Positions 19,325 through 27,961 of a DNA stretch of 64,000 bases are shown here, piece after piece. The stretch is from contig CALWGZ010000001.1 in assembly GCA_944380285.1 (NCBI GenBank), positions 169,613 to 233,612 on the forward strand, given 5' to 3'. A model generated the notes under the pieces. It was not told the origin of the DNA. It did not search any database and was given only the letters and a program-made list of their open reading frames with translations. The position numbers and the translations under genes were made by a program. Origin of the DNA: an uncultured Christensenellaceae bacterium. GTDB lineage: Bacteria; Bacillota; Clostridia; Christensenellales; UBA3700. Each line of letters starts with the position of its first letter. The first letter of the stretch is position 1.

Positions 19325-20446
19325 TCAAATGCTCCCCTTTCGATATTCGCCCAACAGCTTGAAATCGTGGGTCATCGTCTTTGCCGCCGCGAGCGCGAGC
19401 CGCATCTCTTTGCCCTTGCAGCTGCCCTCGAGATCGGCGACGAAATAGTACTTCGCCGGGTTTTTCTTGTCCGGCCGCGACTCTATCTTTGACATGTTCA
19501 CCCCCAGCCGCGCAAACATCCCGAGCACGCGATGCAGCGTGCCGCACTCGTTGTCGACGACAAAGCTGACGCTGACCTTGTCCGCCTCGCGGTCGGTCAG
19601 GCGCGCGCTCACGATGATGAACCGCGTATAGTTGTCCTTGACGTCGTTGACAGGGCAAGCGAGCACGTCCAGCCCGTACAGCTTCGCCGCGCTCTCGCTC
19701 GCGATCGCCGCGACCGACTTGTCGCCGCTCTCGGCGACGGACTTTGCGGCGGCGGCGGTGTTGACGTAGGGCGACTGCTCCCAGCCTCCCCTTTCCAAAA
19801 ACTCCGCGCACTGCCCGAGCGCCTCCGCCTTGGACACGACGCGTCTGACGTCATCGAGCCTCGCGCCGCGGACGCCGACAAGCGCGTGACGTATCGGCTG
19901 CCAGATCTCGCCGACGATATACATCGACCGCGCGGCGAGCAGGTCGTACACCTCGACGACCGACCCGATCGTCGAGTTTTCGAGCGGCAGCACACCGTAC
20001 TTGACCTCGCCTCGGTCTATCGCGTCGATCACCGCGCCGAACGTCGGGTAGGCGGCGGCGTTGTCCAAGCTGCCGAAATAGCTCTCCGCCGCCTGCGACG
20101 AAAACGCGCCCGGTACGCCCTGATAGGCGACCTTCGCGCCCCTGTCGAACGGCTCGCGTTCAAGCTCGTCGCCGCCCTCGCAGATCCGCGACAGCTGACA
20201 CAACTTGCCCACGTCCATGACCGAGGCGACTATGTCCGCTACCGCGCGCGACAAGCCCTTGTCCTTCAACATCCCGACCGCGCGTTCGATGACCGCGCGC
20301 TCGCGCTCGGGCTGGAAGATCTCCATCCCGTGCGCCTTCTTGTAGTCGGCGACGTCCGCGGACGCGTGCAGCCGCTCTTCGAGCAGCGGCACAAGCCTTT
20401 CGTCAACGCCGTTGATCTGCTGTCTTATCTGTTCGAGTTCTCTCAT
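19325..20446 (-). CDS. pheA: Bifunctional chorismate mutase/prephenate dehydratase
   Basis: 373 residues, P-protein layout: AroQ-type chorismate mutase helices (1-90; R8, R25, K36/K37 region), prephenate dehydratase (105-280, catalytic TRF at 274-276) and a C-terminal ACT domain (290-365) with ESRP at 322-325 for phenylalanine feedback. Provides the prephenate also used by TyrA. Gap of 3 nt to aroC. Confidence 0.95.
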   Translation of the reverse strand: MRELEQIRQQINGVDERLVPLLEERLHASADVADYKKAHGMEIFQPERERAVIERAVGMLKDKGLSRAVADIVASVMDVGKLCQLSRICEGGDELEREPFDRGAKVAYQGVPGAFSSQAAESYFGSLDNAAAYPTFGAVIDAIDRGEVKYGVLPLENSTIGSVVEVYDLLAARSMYIVGEIWQPIRHALVGVRGARLDDVRRVVSKAEALGQCAEFLERGGWEQSPYVNTAAAAKSVAESGDKSVAAIASESAAKLYGLDVLACPVNDVKDNYTRFIIVSARLTDREADKVSVSFVVDNECGTLHRVLGMFARLGVNMSKIESRPDKKNPAKYYFVADLEGSCKGKEMRLALAAAKTMTHDFKLLGEYRKGSI

Positions 20447-20449
20447 ATC

Positions 20450-21517
20450 TCACCGCATGAGGTCGCAGACCGCGATTGCCGCGACCGCCTCGATCACCGG
20501 CACCGCGCGCGTGACTATGCACGGGTCGTGCCTGCCTTTGAGCGTCAGCTTCGCGTCCTTTTTTTCGACTACGTCGACGGTGTCCTGAGTCTTGAACACG
20601 GACGCGGTCGGCTTGATCGCGACCTCAAAAACTATCGGCATGCCGTCGGTGATGCCGCCGATGACGCCGCCGTTGTGATTGGTGCGCGCCCTGACGACAT
20701 CGCCATCAAAATATAGGCTGTCGTTGGCTTCGCTGCCGCGCATGCCGCACAGCTCATATCCCTTGCCGAACGCGATCGCCTTGACCGCAGGCACCGAAAA
20801 CGCAAGCGCGGATATGCGGCTCTCGACGCTGTCGAAGAAGGGCTCGCCGACCCCTGCCGGCACCCCGACGACCGCGCACTCGATCGCGCCGCCTACGCTG
20901 TCGCCGTCCGCTCGCGCCGCCTCTATCGCCGCGCGCATGCTGTCCGAGACGCCCTCGTCCAAAGTCGGAAGGCGCATGCCGCGCAGCCTGTCAAACATCG
21001 CCGCATCGACACGGGCGCCGAATTTTGAATCGCACACGTCCGCGACGCGCGTGATGTGCGCGCCGACCGCGATCCCCTTTTCCGCAAGCAATTGCTTGGC
21101 TATCGCGCCCGCAAAAACCAGCGGCGCGGTGAGCCTGCCCGACGACGCTCCGCCGCCGCGCACGTCGTTGTGTCCGCCGTACTTGACGAAGTAGCCGTAG
21201 TCGGCATGCCCCGGTCTCATCAGCCGCTCCAGCTGCGAGTAGTCGGACGACTTGGTGTTGGTGTTGAAGATGACCGCCGCGATCGGCGTACCCTCTGTCA
21301 CCCCGTCCTTTACGCCGCACAAAATGCGCACCTCGTCCGCCTCTTTGCGAGGGGTGGACAGGTCGCCTCCCGGCGCGCGACGTCTCATCTCATCGGCGAT
21401 AAAGCCCGTGTCGAGCCTGATGCCCGCGGGCACGCCGTCGATGACCGCGCCGATCGCCTCGGCGTGCGATTCGCCGAACAGCGTGATCTTGAAATTTTGT
21501 CCGAAAGTCGCGCTCAT
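20450..21517 (-). CDS. aroC: Chorismate synthase
   Basis: 355 residues. FGESHAEAIGAVIDGVPAG, RRRAPGGDLSTPRKEADEV, RPGHADYGYFVKYG and GGGASSGRLTA are the family signatures. FMN-dependent elimination giving chorismate. Start at 21517 overlaps the aroA stop by ATGA; the longer reading frame upstream runs antisense-like through aroA and is not used. Confidence 0.96.
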   Translation of the reverse strand: MSATFGQNFKITLFGESHAEAIGAVIDGVPAGIRLDTGFIADEMRRRAPGGDLSTPRKEADEVRILCGVKDGVTEGTPIAAVIFNTNTKSSDYSQLERLMRPGHADYGYFVKYGGHNDVRGGGASSGRLTAPLVFAGAIAKQLLAEKGIAVGAHITRVADVCDSKFGARVDAAMFDRLRGMRLPTLDEGVSDSMRAAIEAARADGDSVGGAIECAVVGVPAGVGEPFFDSVESRISALAFSVPAVKAIAFGKGYELCGMRGSEANDSLYFDGDVVRARTNHNGGVIGGITDGMPIVFEVAIKPTASVFKTQDTVDVVEKKDAKLTLKGRHDPCIVTRAVPVIEAVAAIAVCDLMR

Positions 21518-22719
21518 TGCACTCTTCCTCCCAGCCGTGTGTATTGTTGCAAAAAGTCGGGATAGGACTTGCTCATGCAGCCGACGTCGTCGACCTCGAC
21601 CTCGCCCTCGCAGGCGAGCGCCGCGATCGCCGCAGTCATCGCCATGCGGTGGTCGCCGCAGGATGTGACCTTGCCGCCGCGCAGTCTTGCCCTTCCCTTG
21701 ATCGTAATCTCGTCGCCGTCGCGGACGATGTCCGCGCCCAGCGTTTTGAGCATTTCGTACGTCGCCGCAAGGCGGTCGCACTCCTTGATCTTGAGCCTCT
21801 CCAGCCCGACGAGCCGCGTGCGCCTGCCCTCGCGAAGCGCGCATGCGAGCGCAAACACCGGCATTATGTCCGGGCATTGCTCGCCGTCAAAGACGAGGTC
21901 GCCCTCCCCTTTCAGCCTTTCGAGCATGGGCACGATCGCCCTGTCGCCCTGCAAGCTGTCCTCTTTTAGCCCTCGTATCTCCACGTCGCTTCCGGCGAAA
22001 TTCGCGACCGCAAAAAACGCCGCCTGCGACCAATCTCCCTCAACGGTGAAGTCGCGCGGTCCATACTTGCCGTCGGCGCGGAACACGCCGTCGCGCTCTT
22101 CGACCGACACGCCGAACCCGCGCATCGTCTCGATCGTCATATCTATATATGCGCGCGACGCGAGCGGCGTCGTCGCCCTCAACTCGCCGCCGACGAGCGG
22201 CAAGGCGAACAATATCCCGCTGAAAAATTGCGAACTGACGTTCCCTCTCATCTCGAAGACGCCCCCTCTCAACCTGCCGCCGACCGTGAGATCGAGCGCG
22301 CCGCCCTTTGACGAATTTTGCCAGACAAGTCCGAGCTCTCTCCATATCTTTTCGTATTCGCCGAGCGGCCTTGCCCCCAGGCGGCCTCTGCCGACAAAAC
22401 GGCAAGTCCCGTCCGTCAGCGCCGCGGCGATCGGGATGCAAAAGCGAAGGGTCGAGCCCGATTCGGCGCAGTCGACCGTCGCGCGGTCAAAACCGCGCGC
22501 GCCGCATATCGTCCGCTCGTCGCCCTCTCCGTCGACAGCCGCTCCGAAAGCGCGCACCGCGGACAGCGTCGCGGCGATGTCGTCGCTCATCGCGAGATGA
22601 CGCACCGCGCTTTGCCCGTCCGCCAAAGCCGCACAGAGCACCGCCCTGTGAGCGACGCTCTTGGACGGCGGCGCGATCACCGCGCCCGACAGCCTCGACG
22701 GCAAAAACACCGCGCTCAC
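21514..22719 (-). CDS. aroA: 3-phosphoshikimate 1-carboxyvinyltransferase (EPSP synthase)
   Basis: 401 residues. PPSKSVAHRA near the N-terminus (catalytic Lys20), LSVGDSGSTLRF-like AESGSTLRFCIPIAA and DHRMAMTAAIAAL at the end are the enzyme signatures. GTG start at 22719 overlaps the aroB stop as GTGA, which fixes the start; the longer frame has no homology upstream of it. Confidence 0.95.
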   Translation of the reverse strand: MSAVFLPSRLSGAVIAPPSKSVAHRAVLCAALADGQSAVRHLAMSDDIAATLSAVRAFGAAVDGEGDERTICGARGFDRATVDCAESGSTLRFCIPIAAALTDGTCRFVGRGRLGARPLGEYEKIWRELGLVWQNSSKGGALDLTVGGRLRGGVFEMRGNVSSQFFSGILFALPLVGGELRATTPLASRAYIDMTIETMRGFGVSVEERDGVFRADGKYGPRDFTVEGDWSQAAFFAVANFAGSDVEIRGLKEDSLQGDRAIVPMLERLKGEGDLVFDGEQCPDIMPVFALACALREGRRTRLVGLERLKIKECDRLAATYEMLKTLGADIVRDGDEITIKGRARLRGGKVTSCGDHRMAMTAAIAALACEGEVEVDDVGCMSKSYPDFLQQYTRLGGRVQ

Positions 22720-23768
22720 AGCCAAAATCCTCCGTCGGTCGGATAGATGTATCCGTCGCCGATGTCGTGCAGCAGCACGACGTTGAGCGCGCCGTTCAAA
22801 TTCTTTTTGTCGCCCTTGATCGCGCCGATCACCTCGCGGTAGGGCGCGTCGTCTTTGCAACTCAGTCCGAACTTGTTGCAAAGCGAAGTTATCTTTTCCG
22901 CACAGCCGGCAGCGGTAAGCCCCTTTCGCTCGGCGATCTCGCAGATCGTGCGCATGCCGACCGCGACCGCCGCGCCGTGCGATATCTTTTTGTAGTCGTA
23001 AAATTTTTCGAGAGCGTGCCCGTAGGTGTGCCCGAAATTGAGCAGCATCCTCTCGCCGGTGTCGCGCTCGTCGCGCTCGACGACGACGCGCTTGATGTCA
23101 CAGCAGCGCATCACGACGTCGTCGATGTGCGCGCGCAGCTTTTCGCGCGAGCCCGCCTCGTCCAGCCTCTCGAACAGCCCCTTGTCGCGTATGCAGCCGT
23201 ACTTGATCACCTCCGCCATACCGTCCGAAAAATATTCGTCCGACAGCGTGTCCAGCACCTCGGGATCGACGACCACCGCCTTGGGCTGCCAAAAAGCGCC
23301 AGCCAAATTTTTGCCCCACGGCAGATCGACCGCGACTTTGCCGCCGACTGCCGAATCCACCTGCGCGAGCAGCGTCGTCGGGACCTGCACAAAGTCGAGA
23401 CCGCGGAGATAGGTCGCCGCGGCAAAGCCGCCGAGGTCGCCTATCACCCCTCCGCCCAGCGTGATCACAACGTCGCTGCGCGTGAGCCCGCTTTGGGCGA
23501 ACATCGAGTAGACGGTCATCAGCGAATCGAACCGCTTGGTCGGCTCGCCCGCCGGAAGCGCACCCGACGACACATCCAGCCCCGCCGCTTTGAGCGACGC
23601 GACCGCCTTGCCCAGCCACAGCGGCGCGACATTGGAATCGGTCAGCACGAACGCCTTGCGCCCCGCCCTGCCGAGCGGCGCGACCACCTCGCCGACGCGC
23701 GACAAGATGCCCCGCTCGCAGACGATGTCGTAGCTGCGCTCGCCGAGACCGACCCTCAGAGTCTTCAT
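22716..23768 (-). CDS. aroB: 3-dehydroquinate synthase
   Basis: 350 residues. GGGVIGDLGGFAAATYLRG (NAD loop), QVPTTLLAQVDSAVGGKVAVDLPWGKN and NFGHTYGHALEK with the Zn ligands are intact. Cyclises DAHP. Separated by 1 nt from aroF. Confidence 0.96.
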   Translation of the reverse strand: MKTLRVGLGERSYDIVCERGILSRVGEVVAPLGRAGRKAFVLTDSNVAPLWLGKAVASLKAAGLDVSSGALPAGEPTKRFDSLMTVYSMFAQSGLTRSDVVITLGGGVIGDLGGFAAATYLRGLDFVQVPTTLLAQVDSAVGGKVAVDLPWGKNLAGAFWQPKAVVVDPEVLDTLSDEYFSDGMAEVIKYGCIRDKGLFERLDEAGSREKLRAHIDDVVMRCCDIKRVVVERDERDTGERMLLNFGHTYGHALEKFYDYKKISHGAAVAVGMRTICEIAERKGLTAAGCAEKITSLCNKFGLSCKDDAPYREVIGAIKGDKKNLNGALNVVLLHDIGDGYIYPTDGGFWL

Positions 23769-23769
23769 C

Positions 23770-24783
23770 TCAGACCTCTCTGCCGACGACGTCGGCGATG
23801 CCCTTGATCTGCTTCATCACGTCGGCAAAGACCGCCGGCTTGATCGATTGATTGCCGTCGCACAGCGCGTGCGCAGGGTCGTTGTGCACCTCGATGATCA
23901 GACCGTCCGCGCCCACCGCGACCGCGGCGCGCGCCAAAGGCTCGACCATCCACCACTTGCCGGTAGCGTGAGACGGATCGACGATGATGGGCAAATGCGA
24001 CAGATTCTTGACCGCGACGATCGCGCTCAGATCGAGCGTGTTGCGCGTGTAAGTCTCGAACGTGCGGATGCCCCTCTCGCAGAGGATGACCTGACCGTTG
24101 CCGCCCGCCATGATGTACTCCGCAGCCATCAGCCACTCTTCGATCGTCGCCGAAAGTCCGCGTTTGAGCAAGATGGGCTTGCGCGTCTGCCCCAAAAGGC
24201 GCAAAAGATCGAAGTTCTGCATGTTGCGCGCGCCCACCTGTATCACGTCGACGTCATGAACGAACCTGTCGATGTCGTACGGCGACATGATCTCGGTGAC
24301 GATGGGAAGCCCCGTCGCCTCGCGCGCCTCTTTGAGCAGCTCCAATCCCTCATACTTCAAACCTTGGAACGCATATGGGGACGTGCGCGGCTTGAACGCG
24401 CCGCCGCGAAGCATGTTCGCGCCCGCCGCTTTGACGTCCTTGGCGACGCCGACGATCTGCGCCTCCGTCTCGACCGAGCACGGTCCCGCAATGATCGCGA
24501 GCTGCTTGCCGCCGACCTTGACTCCGCCCACATCGACGACGGTCGGCATGGGGTGGAACATCTTGTTGGCTTTCTTGAATGGCTCGGCGACGTGGAGCAC
24601 CTTGTCCACGTTGCGGTTGGCTTCGATCTGCGTCGGATCTATCTTGCTGGTGTCGCCCACAAGACCGAGTATGCTCAATTCGGTGCCGATGACCGGACTG
24701 ACCTGAACTCCGAACCCGGTGATCTTGTCGATCAGCGCGTCGATCTCGCTCTTGGGGGTGTTTGGTTTCAAAATGACTATCAT
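23770..24783 (-). CDS. aroF: 3-deoxy-7-phosphoheptulonate (DAHP) synthase
   Basis: 337 residues, type I-beta DAHP synthase with N-terminal ferredoxin-like regulatory domain (about 1-70; MIVILKPNTPKSEIDALIDK) followed by the TIM barrel: AGPCSVE, RGGAFKPRTSPYAFQG, KRGLSATIEEWL, DPSHATGKW. The N-terminal domain is the usual site of Tyr/Phe or prephenate feedback. First gene of the operon; SD GAGG about 10 nt from the ATG, leader about 35 nt, no attenuator visible. Confidence 0.95.
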   Translation of the reverse strand: MIVILKPNTPKSEIDALIDKITGFGVQVSPVIGTELSILGLVGDTSKIDPTQIEANRNVDKVLHVAEPFKKANKMFHPMPTVVDVGGVKVGGKQLAIIAGPCSVETEAQIVGVAKDVKAAGANMLRGGAFKPRTSPYAFQGLKYEGLELLKEAREATGLPIVTEIMSPYDIDRFVHDVDVIQVGARNMQNFDLLRLLGQTRKPILLKRGLSATIEEWLMAAEYIMAGGNGQVILCERGIRTFETYTRNTLDLSAIVAVKNLSHLPIIVDPSHATGKWWMVEPLARAAVAVGADGLIIEVHNDPAHALCDGNQSIKPAVFADVMKQIKGIADVVGREV

Positions 24784-24818
24784 ATGTGTTTAGCCTCATG
24801 CAAAAAGATTATGCGTAT

Positions 24819-24847
24819 ATTTTATTACAACGTAGAAGATTTTGCAA
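24819..24847 (-). promoter_or_regulatory. Promoter of the aro operon
   Basis: TTGCAA (24842-24847), 17-bp spacer, TAAAAT (24819-24824); predicted start about 24812. Upstream, 24848-25056 is noncoding; it holds only two direct copies of TTGATACTAA at about 24966-24986. Confidence 0.7.
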
Positions 24848-25056
24848 GAAAATGCGCGCGTGCTCACGCAAAAATTTAAGAGCAAAACAATGAACCTTTT
24901 CGCGCTTGCGTCAATTCCCGACGGTCGCGCATTTTGCCCTACGCAAGCATTTGTCATTAAAAATACTTGATACTAATTGATACTAATTGACAATAAAACT
25001 GCTCAACTTTCTTCGGCATCCGTCTACCGCCGATCTGACTGCGGCGCAAGCGACGC

Positions 25057-25653
25057 TCACTTGCCGCACTTTTTGCCGATCACCGCGATGAATTTGCCTC
25101 TGCGGTACGTCTCGACTCCGTCAAACCCCGCACACTTCATCAACTCTGTCAGTTCCTCGGGAGTATAGATCCTCAAATTCAGCTTTTTGGCGTTCTCGCT
25201 CGGCTCGCCGCTGCCGTCCGCGTCGTTGAACACGCCGAACCTTCCGCCCTCTTCGAGCACGCGGAACACCTCGGCAAACGCGACCTCTATCGGCTGCCAA
25301 AAATAGACCGTCTCGAACGCGGTCACCATATCGAACGCGCAATCGTCAAACGGCATCGCCGTCACGTCGCCGCGCACGATCTCACATCTGCCGGCTTTGA
25401 CCGCCTTGCGGTTGTGCCGCGCGCTCTTGCTCACGCTGACAGGCGAATAGTCAAGCCCATACACCTTGCCTCCGCGCGCAAGCATTCTCGCGATGTTCGC
25501 GCCTCCGCCGCAACCGACGTCCAATGTCCTCTCGCCTTGATCGAAAAGCCCCAGCGCCCACTCGGCAAGCCGCGCGTGCGTACCGCGATTCATCCTCGTC
25601 AACATTATCCGCCCCAAGATACCCTTGGGCAGCCTTGCATTGTCTATGTACAT
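25057..25653 (-). CDS. Class I SAM-dependent methyltransferase
   Basis: 198 residues. SAM motif I LDVGCGGGAN at 44-53, acidic motif II in VYGLDYSP, VRGDVTAMPFDD and a post-motif VLEEGGRFGVFND place it in the Methyltransf_11/25 group (UbiE-like). The substrate is not evident; the partner genes are unrelated. The ATG at 25653 has a -10 TATAAT only 8 nt upstream, so the message is nearly leaderless; AAGG lies within those 8 nt. Confidence 0.85.
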   Translation of the reverse strand: MYIDNARLPKGILGRIMLTRMNRGTHARLAEWALGLFDQGERTLDVGCGGGANIARMLARGGKVYGLDYSPVSVSKSARHNRKAVKAGRCEIVRGDVTAMPFDDCAFDMVTAFETVYFWQPIEVAFAEVFRVLEEGGRFGVFNDADGSGEPSENAKKLNLRIYTPEELTELMKCAGFDGVETYRRGKFIAVIGKKCGK

Positions 25654-25661
25654 ATGCCTTG

Positions 25662-25690
25662 ATTATAGCACAACGGCACATGCAAGTAAA
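25662..25690 (-). promoter_or_regulatory. Promoter of the methyltransferase
   Basis: TTTACT (25685-25690), 17 bp, TATAAT (25662-25667), 8 nt, ATG. The -35 lies at the junction with the hairpin-array remnant. Confidence 0.78.
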
Positions 25691-25789
25691 GCAAGCGTGA
25701 AATGTTCCCTCGGCAACGTTATAGAAACGAGCTATTACATCGCGTTTATACTTGTAACAACATAGAACCACGCCCAAAAATAGACCGCG
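25691..25789. repeat. Remnant of the ATTTCAC hairpin array
   Basis: Shares with the arrays at 31 kb and 40 kb the + strand run GCAAGCGTGAAATGTT, CCTCGGCAACGTTAT and the trailing CATAGAACCA...CCCAAAAATAGACCGCGC, but only one linker-hairpin step remains. It separates the methyltransferase promoter from stop-codon element A. Confidence 0.75.
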
Positions 25790-25996
25790 CCGCGTGTATG
25801 TGGACAAGCCGACATAAAAATATCCGACGGCGTTTTGCCGTCGGAATTTTTTTGTCGGTGCTCGCAGTTGAGGCGAGCGTATTTTGCGCAGGGGCGAGTC
25901 ATCGACCGCGCAGGTCAATACCCTTGGGTCTTAGCAAGCGGCGGGACGACGCCCCTGTGTAAAAGCCGCCGCCTCAACCTTGTCCACATGCGCGCG
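25790..25996. other. Structured stop-codon element A (at leuA)
   Basis: About 200 bp enclosed by a long inverted repeat (core arms TGTGGACAAG 25799-25808 and CTTGTCCACA 25979-25988, extendable to 17 bp with U.G pairs). Inside are a terminator-like hairpin (CCGACGGC/GCCGTCGG with A and T runs on both sides, 25823-25852), stem P1 (GTTGAGGCG 25867-25875 with CGCCTCAAC 25970-25978), stem P2 (25882-25896 with 25950-25964, 15 bp) and a conserved core containing GGTCAATACCC and CTTAGCAAG. The right arm overlaps leuA: it encodes the last residues CGQG and the stop. Compare elements B and C. Confidence 0.75.
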
Positions 25997-27656
25997 GCGC
26001 GGTCAGCATATTGTTAACGGCGGACACCAACGCCGCTACGGACGCCGCAATGATGTCGTTGTGGATGCCTACGCCCCACGTCTTTTTGCCGCCGTCGTGA
26101 GATATGCAGACGTAGGCGACGGCTTGCGATTTCGAGGTCGAACTGAGAGCGTGCTCCTGATATTCTTCGATCGTGAACTCCTTGCCGACGATGGTCGCGA
26201 GCGCGTGGTTTACGGCGTCCAATCTGCCGTTGCCCTCGCCTTTCAGTTCGACGATCTCGCCGTTGTACTCGACGGTGACGCGCGCCTTGATGCCGTCGCG
26301 CTGTTCGTAATGGTGCTCATACAATTTGATCGGCGAAGTCAGGTTGACATAGCTGTCGTTGAACACCTGCAACACGTCTTCCGGTTTGAGTTCTTTGTGC
26401 GCGTGGTCGGACACCGATTTGACGAGATAGCCGAAGCTCTCGCGCATATTTTGCGGCAGGACGATGCCGAAAGTGTTTTCCATCAGATAGCCGATGCCGC
26501 CCTTGCCCGACTGGCTGTTGATGCGGATGACGTCCGCGTCGTAGGTGCGCCCGACGTCGTGCGGATCGATGGGCAGATAGGGCACGGTCCACTTTTCGAG
26601 CTTTTTGTCCCTGCGCCAATTCATGCCCTTCGCGATCGCGTCTTGGTGCGAGCCGCTGAACGCCGCGAACACGAGCCTGCCCGCATACGGCTGTCTGTCG
26701 CCGACGGGCATGCCGGTGACCTTTTCGTACTCCTCGCAGACGGAGGGCATATCCGAAAAGTCAAGCCCCGGGTCGACGCCTTGCGAGAACATGTTCATCG
26801 CGAGCGTGACGATGTCGACGTTGCCGGTGCGCTCGCCGTTGCCAAACAAAGTTCCCTCGATGCGGTCTCCGCCCGCGAGCAAACCCATCTCCGAATCGGC
26901 GACCGCGCAGCCTCTGTCGTTGTGCGGATGCAGCGAGATGATGAGGTTCTCTCTGCCTTTGAGCTCCTTGCACATATACTCGACCTGCTGGGCGTAGACG
27001 TGCGGCATGGACATCTCGACCGTGACCGGCAGATTGATGATCGCCTTGCGCTCCGCGGTCGGGCGCCATACGTCGAGCACCGCGTTGCAGATCTCCGCCG
27101 CATACTCCGGCTCAGTGCCGGTGAAACTCTCGGGCGAATACTCAAAGCGGAAGTTGCCCGGCGTCTTTTCGGCGAACTCCATCGCCATCTTCGCGCCGGT
27201 CACCGCGATCTCGGTGATCTTGTCCTTGGGCTTTTTGAACACCTGCTCGCGCTGGGCGACGGACGTCGAGTTGTACAGATGTACGATCGCGTTTTTGCAA
27301 CCCGCCAACGCGTCGAACGTCTTTTTGATGATGTGTTCGCGCGACTGCGTCAACACCTGTACCGCGACGTCGTCGGGGATCATGTCCCTCTCGATCAACT
27401 CGCGCAAAAATTCGTATTCCGTCTCGCTCGCCGCGGGGAATCCGACCTCAATCTCCTTGAATCCTATCTTGCACAAAAAGGTGAAGAACTCCAATTTCTG
27501 TTCAAGGCTCATCGGCACGACCAGCGCTTGATTGCCGTCGCGAAGATCGACGCTGCACCATATCGGCGCCTTGTCGACACTGTCCTTTTTGACCCAATCC
27601 AAACAAGGATATGGGGGCATGAAATAACCTTTGGAATACTTCTGCCAATTCTTCAT
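25974..27656 (-). CDS. leuA: 2-isopropylmalate synthase (LeuA2 type)
   Basis: 560 residues, longer than the classical 510-residue LeuA and matching the LeuA2 subgroup (YMPPYPCLDW-like start, WCSVDLRDGNQAL, HPHNDRGCAVADSEM, GNGERTGNVDIV). Condenses acetyl-CoA with 2-oxoisovalerate, first step to leucine; the C-terminal regulatory domain (about 430-555) senses leucine in relatives. ATG at 27656 has GGGAGG 7 nt upstream; the longer frame lies in the T-box leader. The final residues after NNMLTAPRA are encoded by repeat element A. Confidence 0.93.
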   Translation of the reverse strand: MKNWQKYSKGYFMPPYPCLDWVKKDSVDKAPIWCSVDLRDGNQALVVPMSLEQKLEFFTFLCKIGFKEIEVGFPAASETEYEFLRELIERDMIPDDVAVQVLTQSREHIIKKTFDALAGCKNAIVHLYNSTSVAQREQVFKKPKDKITEIAVTGAKMAMEFAEKTPGNFRFEYSPESFTGTEPEYAAEICNAVLDVWRPTAERKAIINLPVTVEMSMPHVYAQQVEYMCKELKGRENLIISLHPHNDRGCAVADSEMGLLAGGDRIEGTLFGNGERTGNVDIVTLAMNMFSQGVDPGLDFSDMPSVCEEYEKVTGMPVGDRQPYAGRLVFAAFSGSHQDAIAKGMNWRRDKKLEKWTVPYLPIDPHDVGRTYDADVIRINSQSGKGGIGYLMENTFGIVLPQNMRESFGYLVKSVSDHAHKELKPEDVLQVFNDSYVNLTSPIKLYEHHYEQRDGIKARVTVEYNGEIVELKGEGNGRLDAVNHALATIVGKEFTIEEYQEHALSSTSKSQAVAYVCISHDGGKKTWGVGIHNDIIAASVAALVSAVNNMLTAPRACGQG

Positions 27657-27670
27657 GTGCTTACCTCCCG

Positions 27671-27918
27671 TAAAATAAAATCGCGGCGTCGTCAAGAGAC
27701 GAAGCCGCGCCCGTGGTACCACTCTTTTTCGTTCTCGGGGAACGAGCCGCTCCCGAAGAACCTCGACAGCTGTAACGGGCTGACCCGACAAAGGCTACTG
27801 ACTTCACCCCTGTGGCTCCGAGGCGAGTTCACCGCGATCCTGCCGCCGCGTCGCACCAAACCGCGGCTCTCTGAAGACATCGTCGAGGCTACTGATCCTC
27901 TTCTGCGCCTATTCCGTT
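27671..27918 (-). promoter_or_regulatory. T-box leader, probably tRNA-Leu specific
   Basis: About 250 nt of leader ends with the T-box AGAGTGGTACCACGGGC (27725-27709) and a terminator (stem CGCGGC/GCCGCG, then ATTTTATTTTA, 27671-27709). Stem I elements such as GGATCAGTAGCC and AGAGAGCC are visible, and the specifier region reads GTGAACTCGCC, giving CUC (Leu). Uncharged tRNA-Leu should stabilise the antiterminator and turn on leuA, in agreement with the downstream gene. Confidence 0.92.
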
Positions 27919-27924
27919 TTATAC

Positions 27925-27953
27925 ATCATATCGCAAAACGCGACTTTTGTCAA
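27925..27953 (-). promoter_or_regulatory. Promoter of the leuA T-box transcript
   Basis: TTGACA (27948-27953), 17 bp, TATGAT (27925-27930). It begins only 8 bp after the DUF47 stop, so DUF47-PiT transcripts have no room for a terminator before the T-box leader. Confidence 0.88.
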
Positions 27954-27961
27954 CAACTTTT

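Noticed and set aside
25790..25996. Retron or group II intron RNA for the stop-codon elements
   Set aside because: A basal inverted repeat and a UAGC word recall retron msr-msd, but no reverse transcriptase is in the window and three copies sit at unrelated loci; domain V of group II introns is absent.
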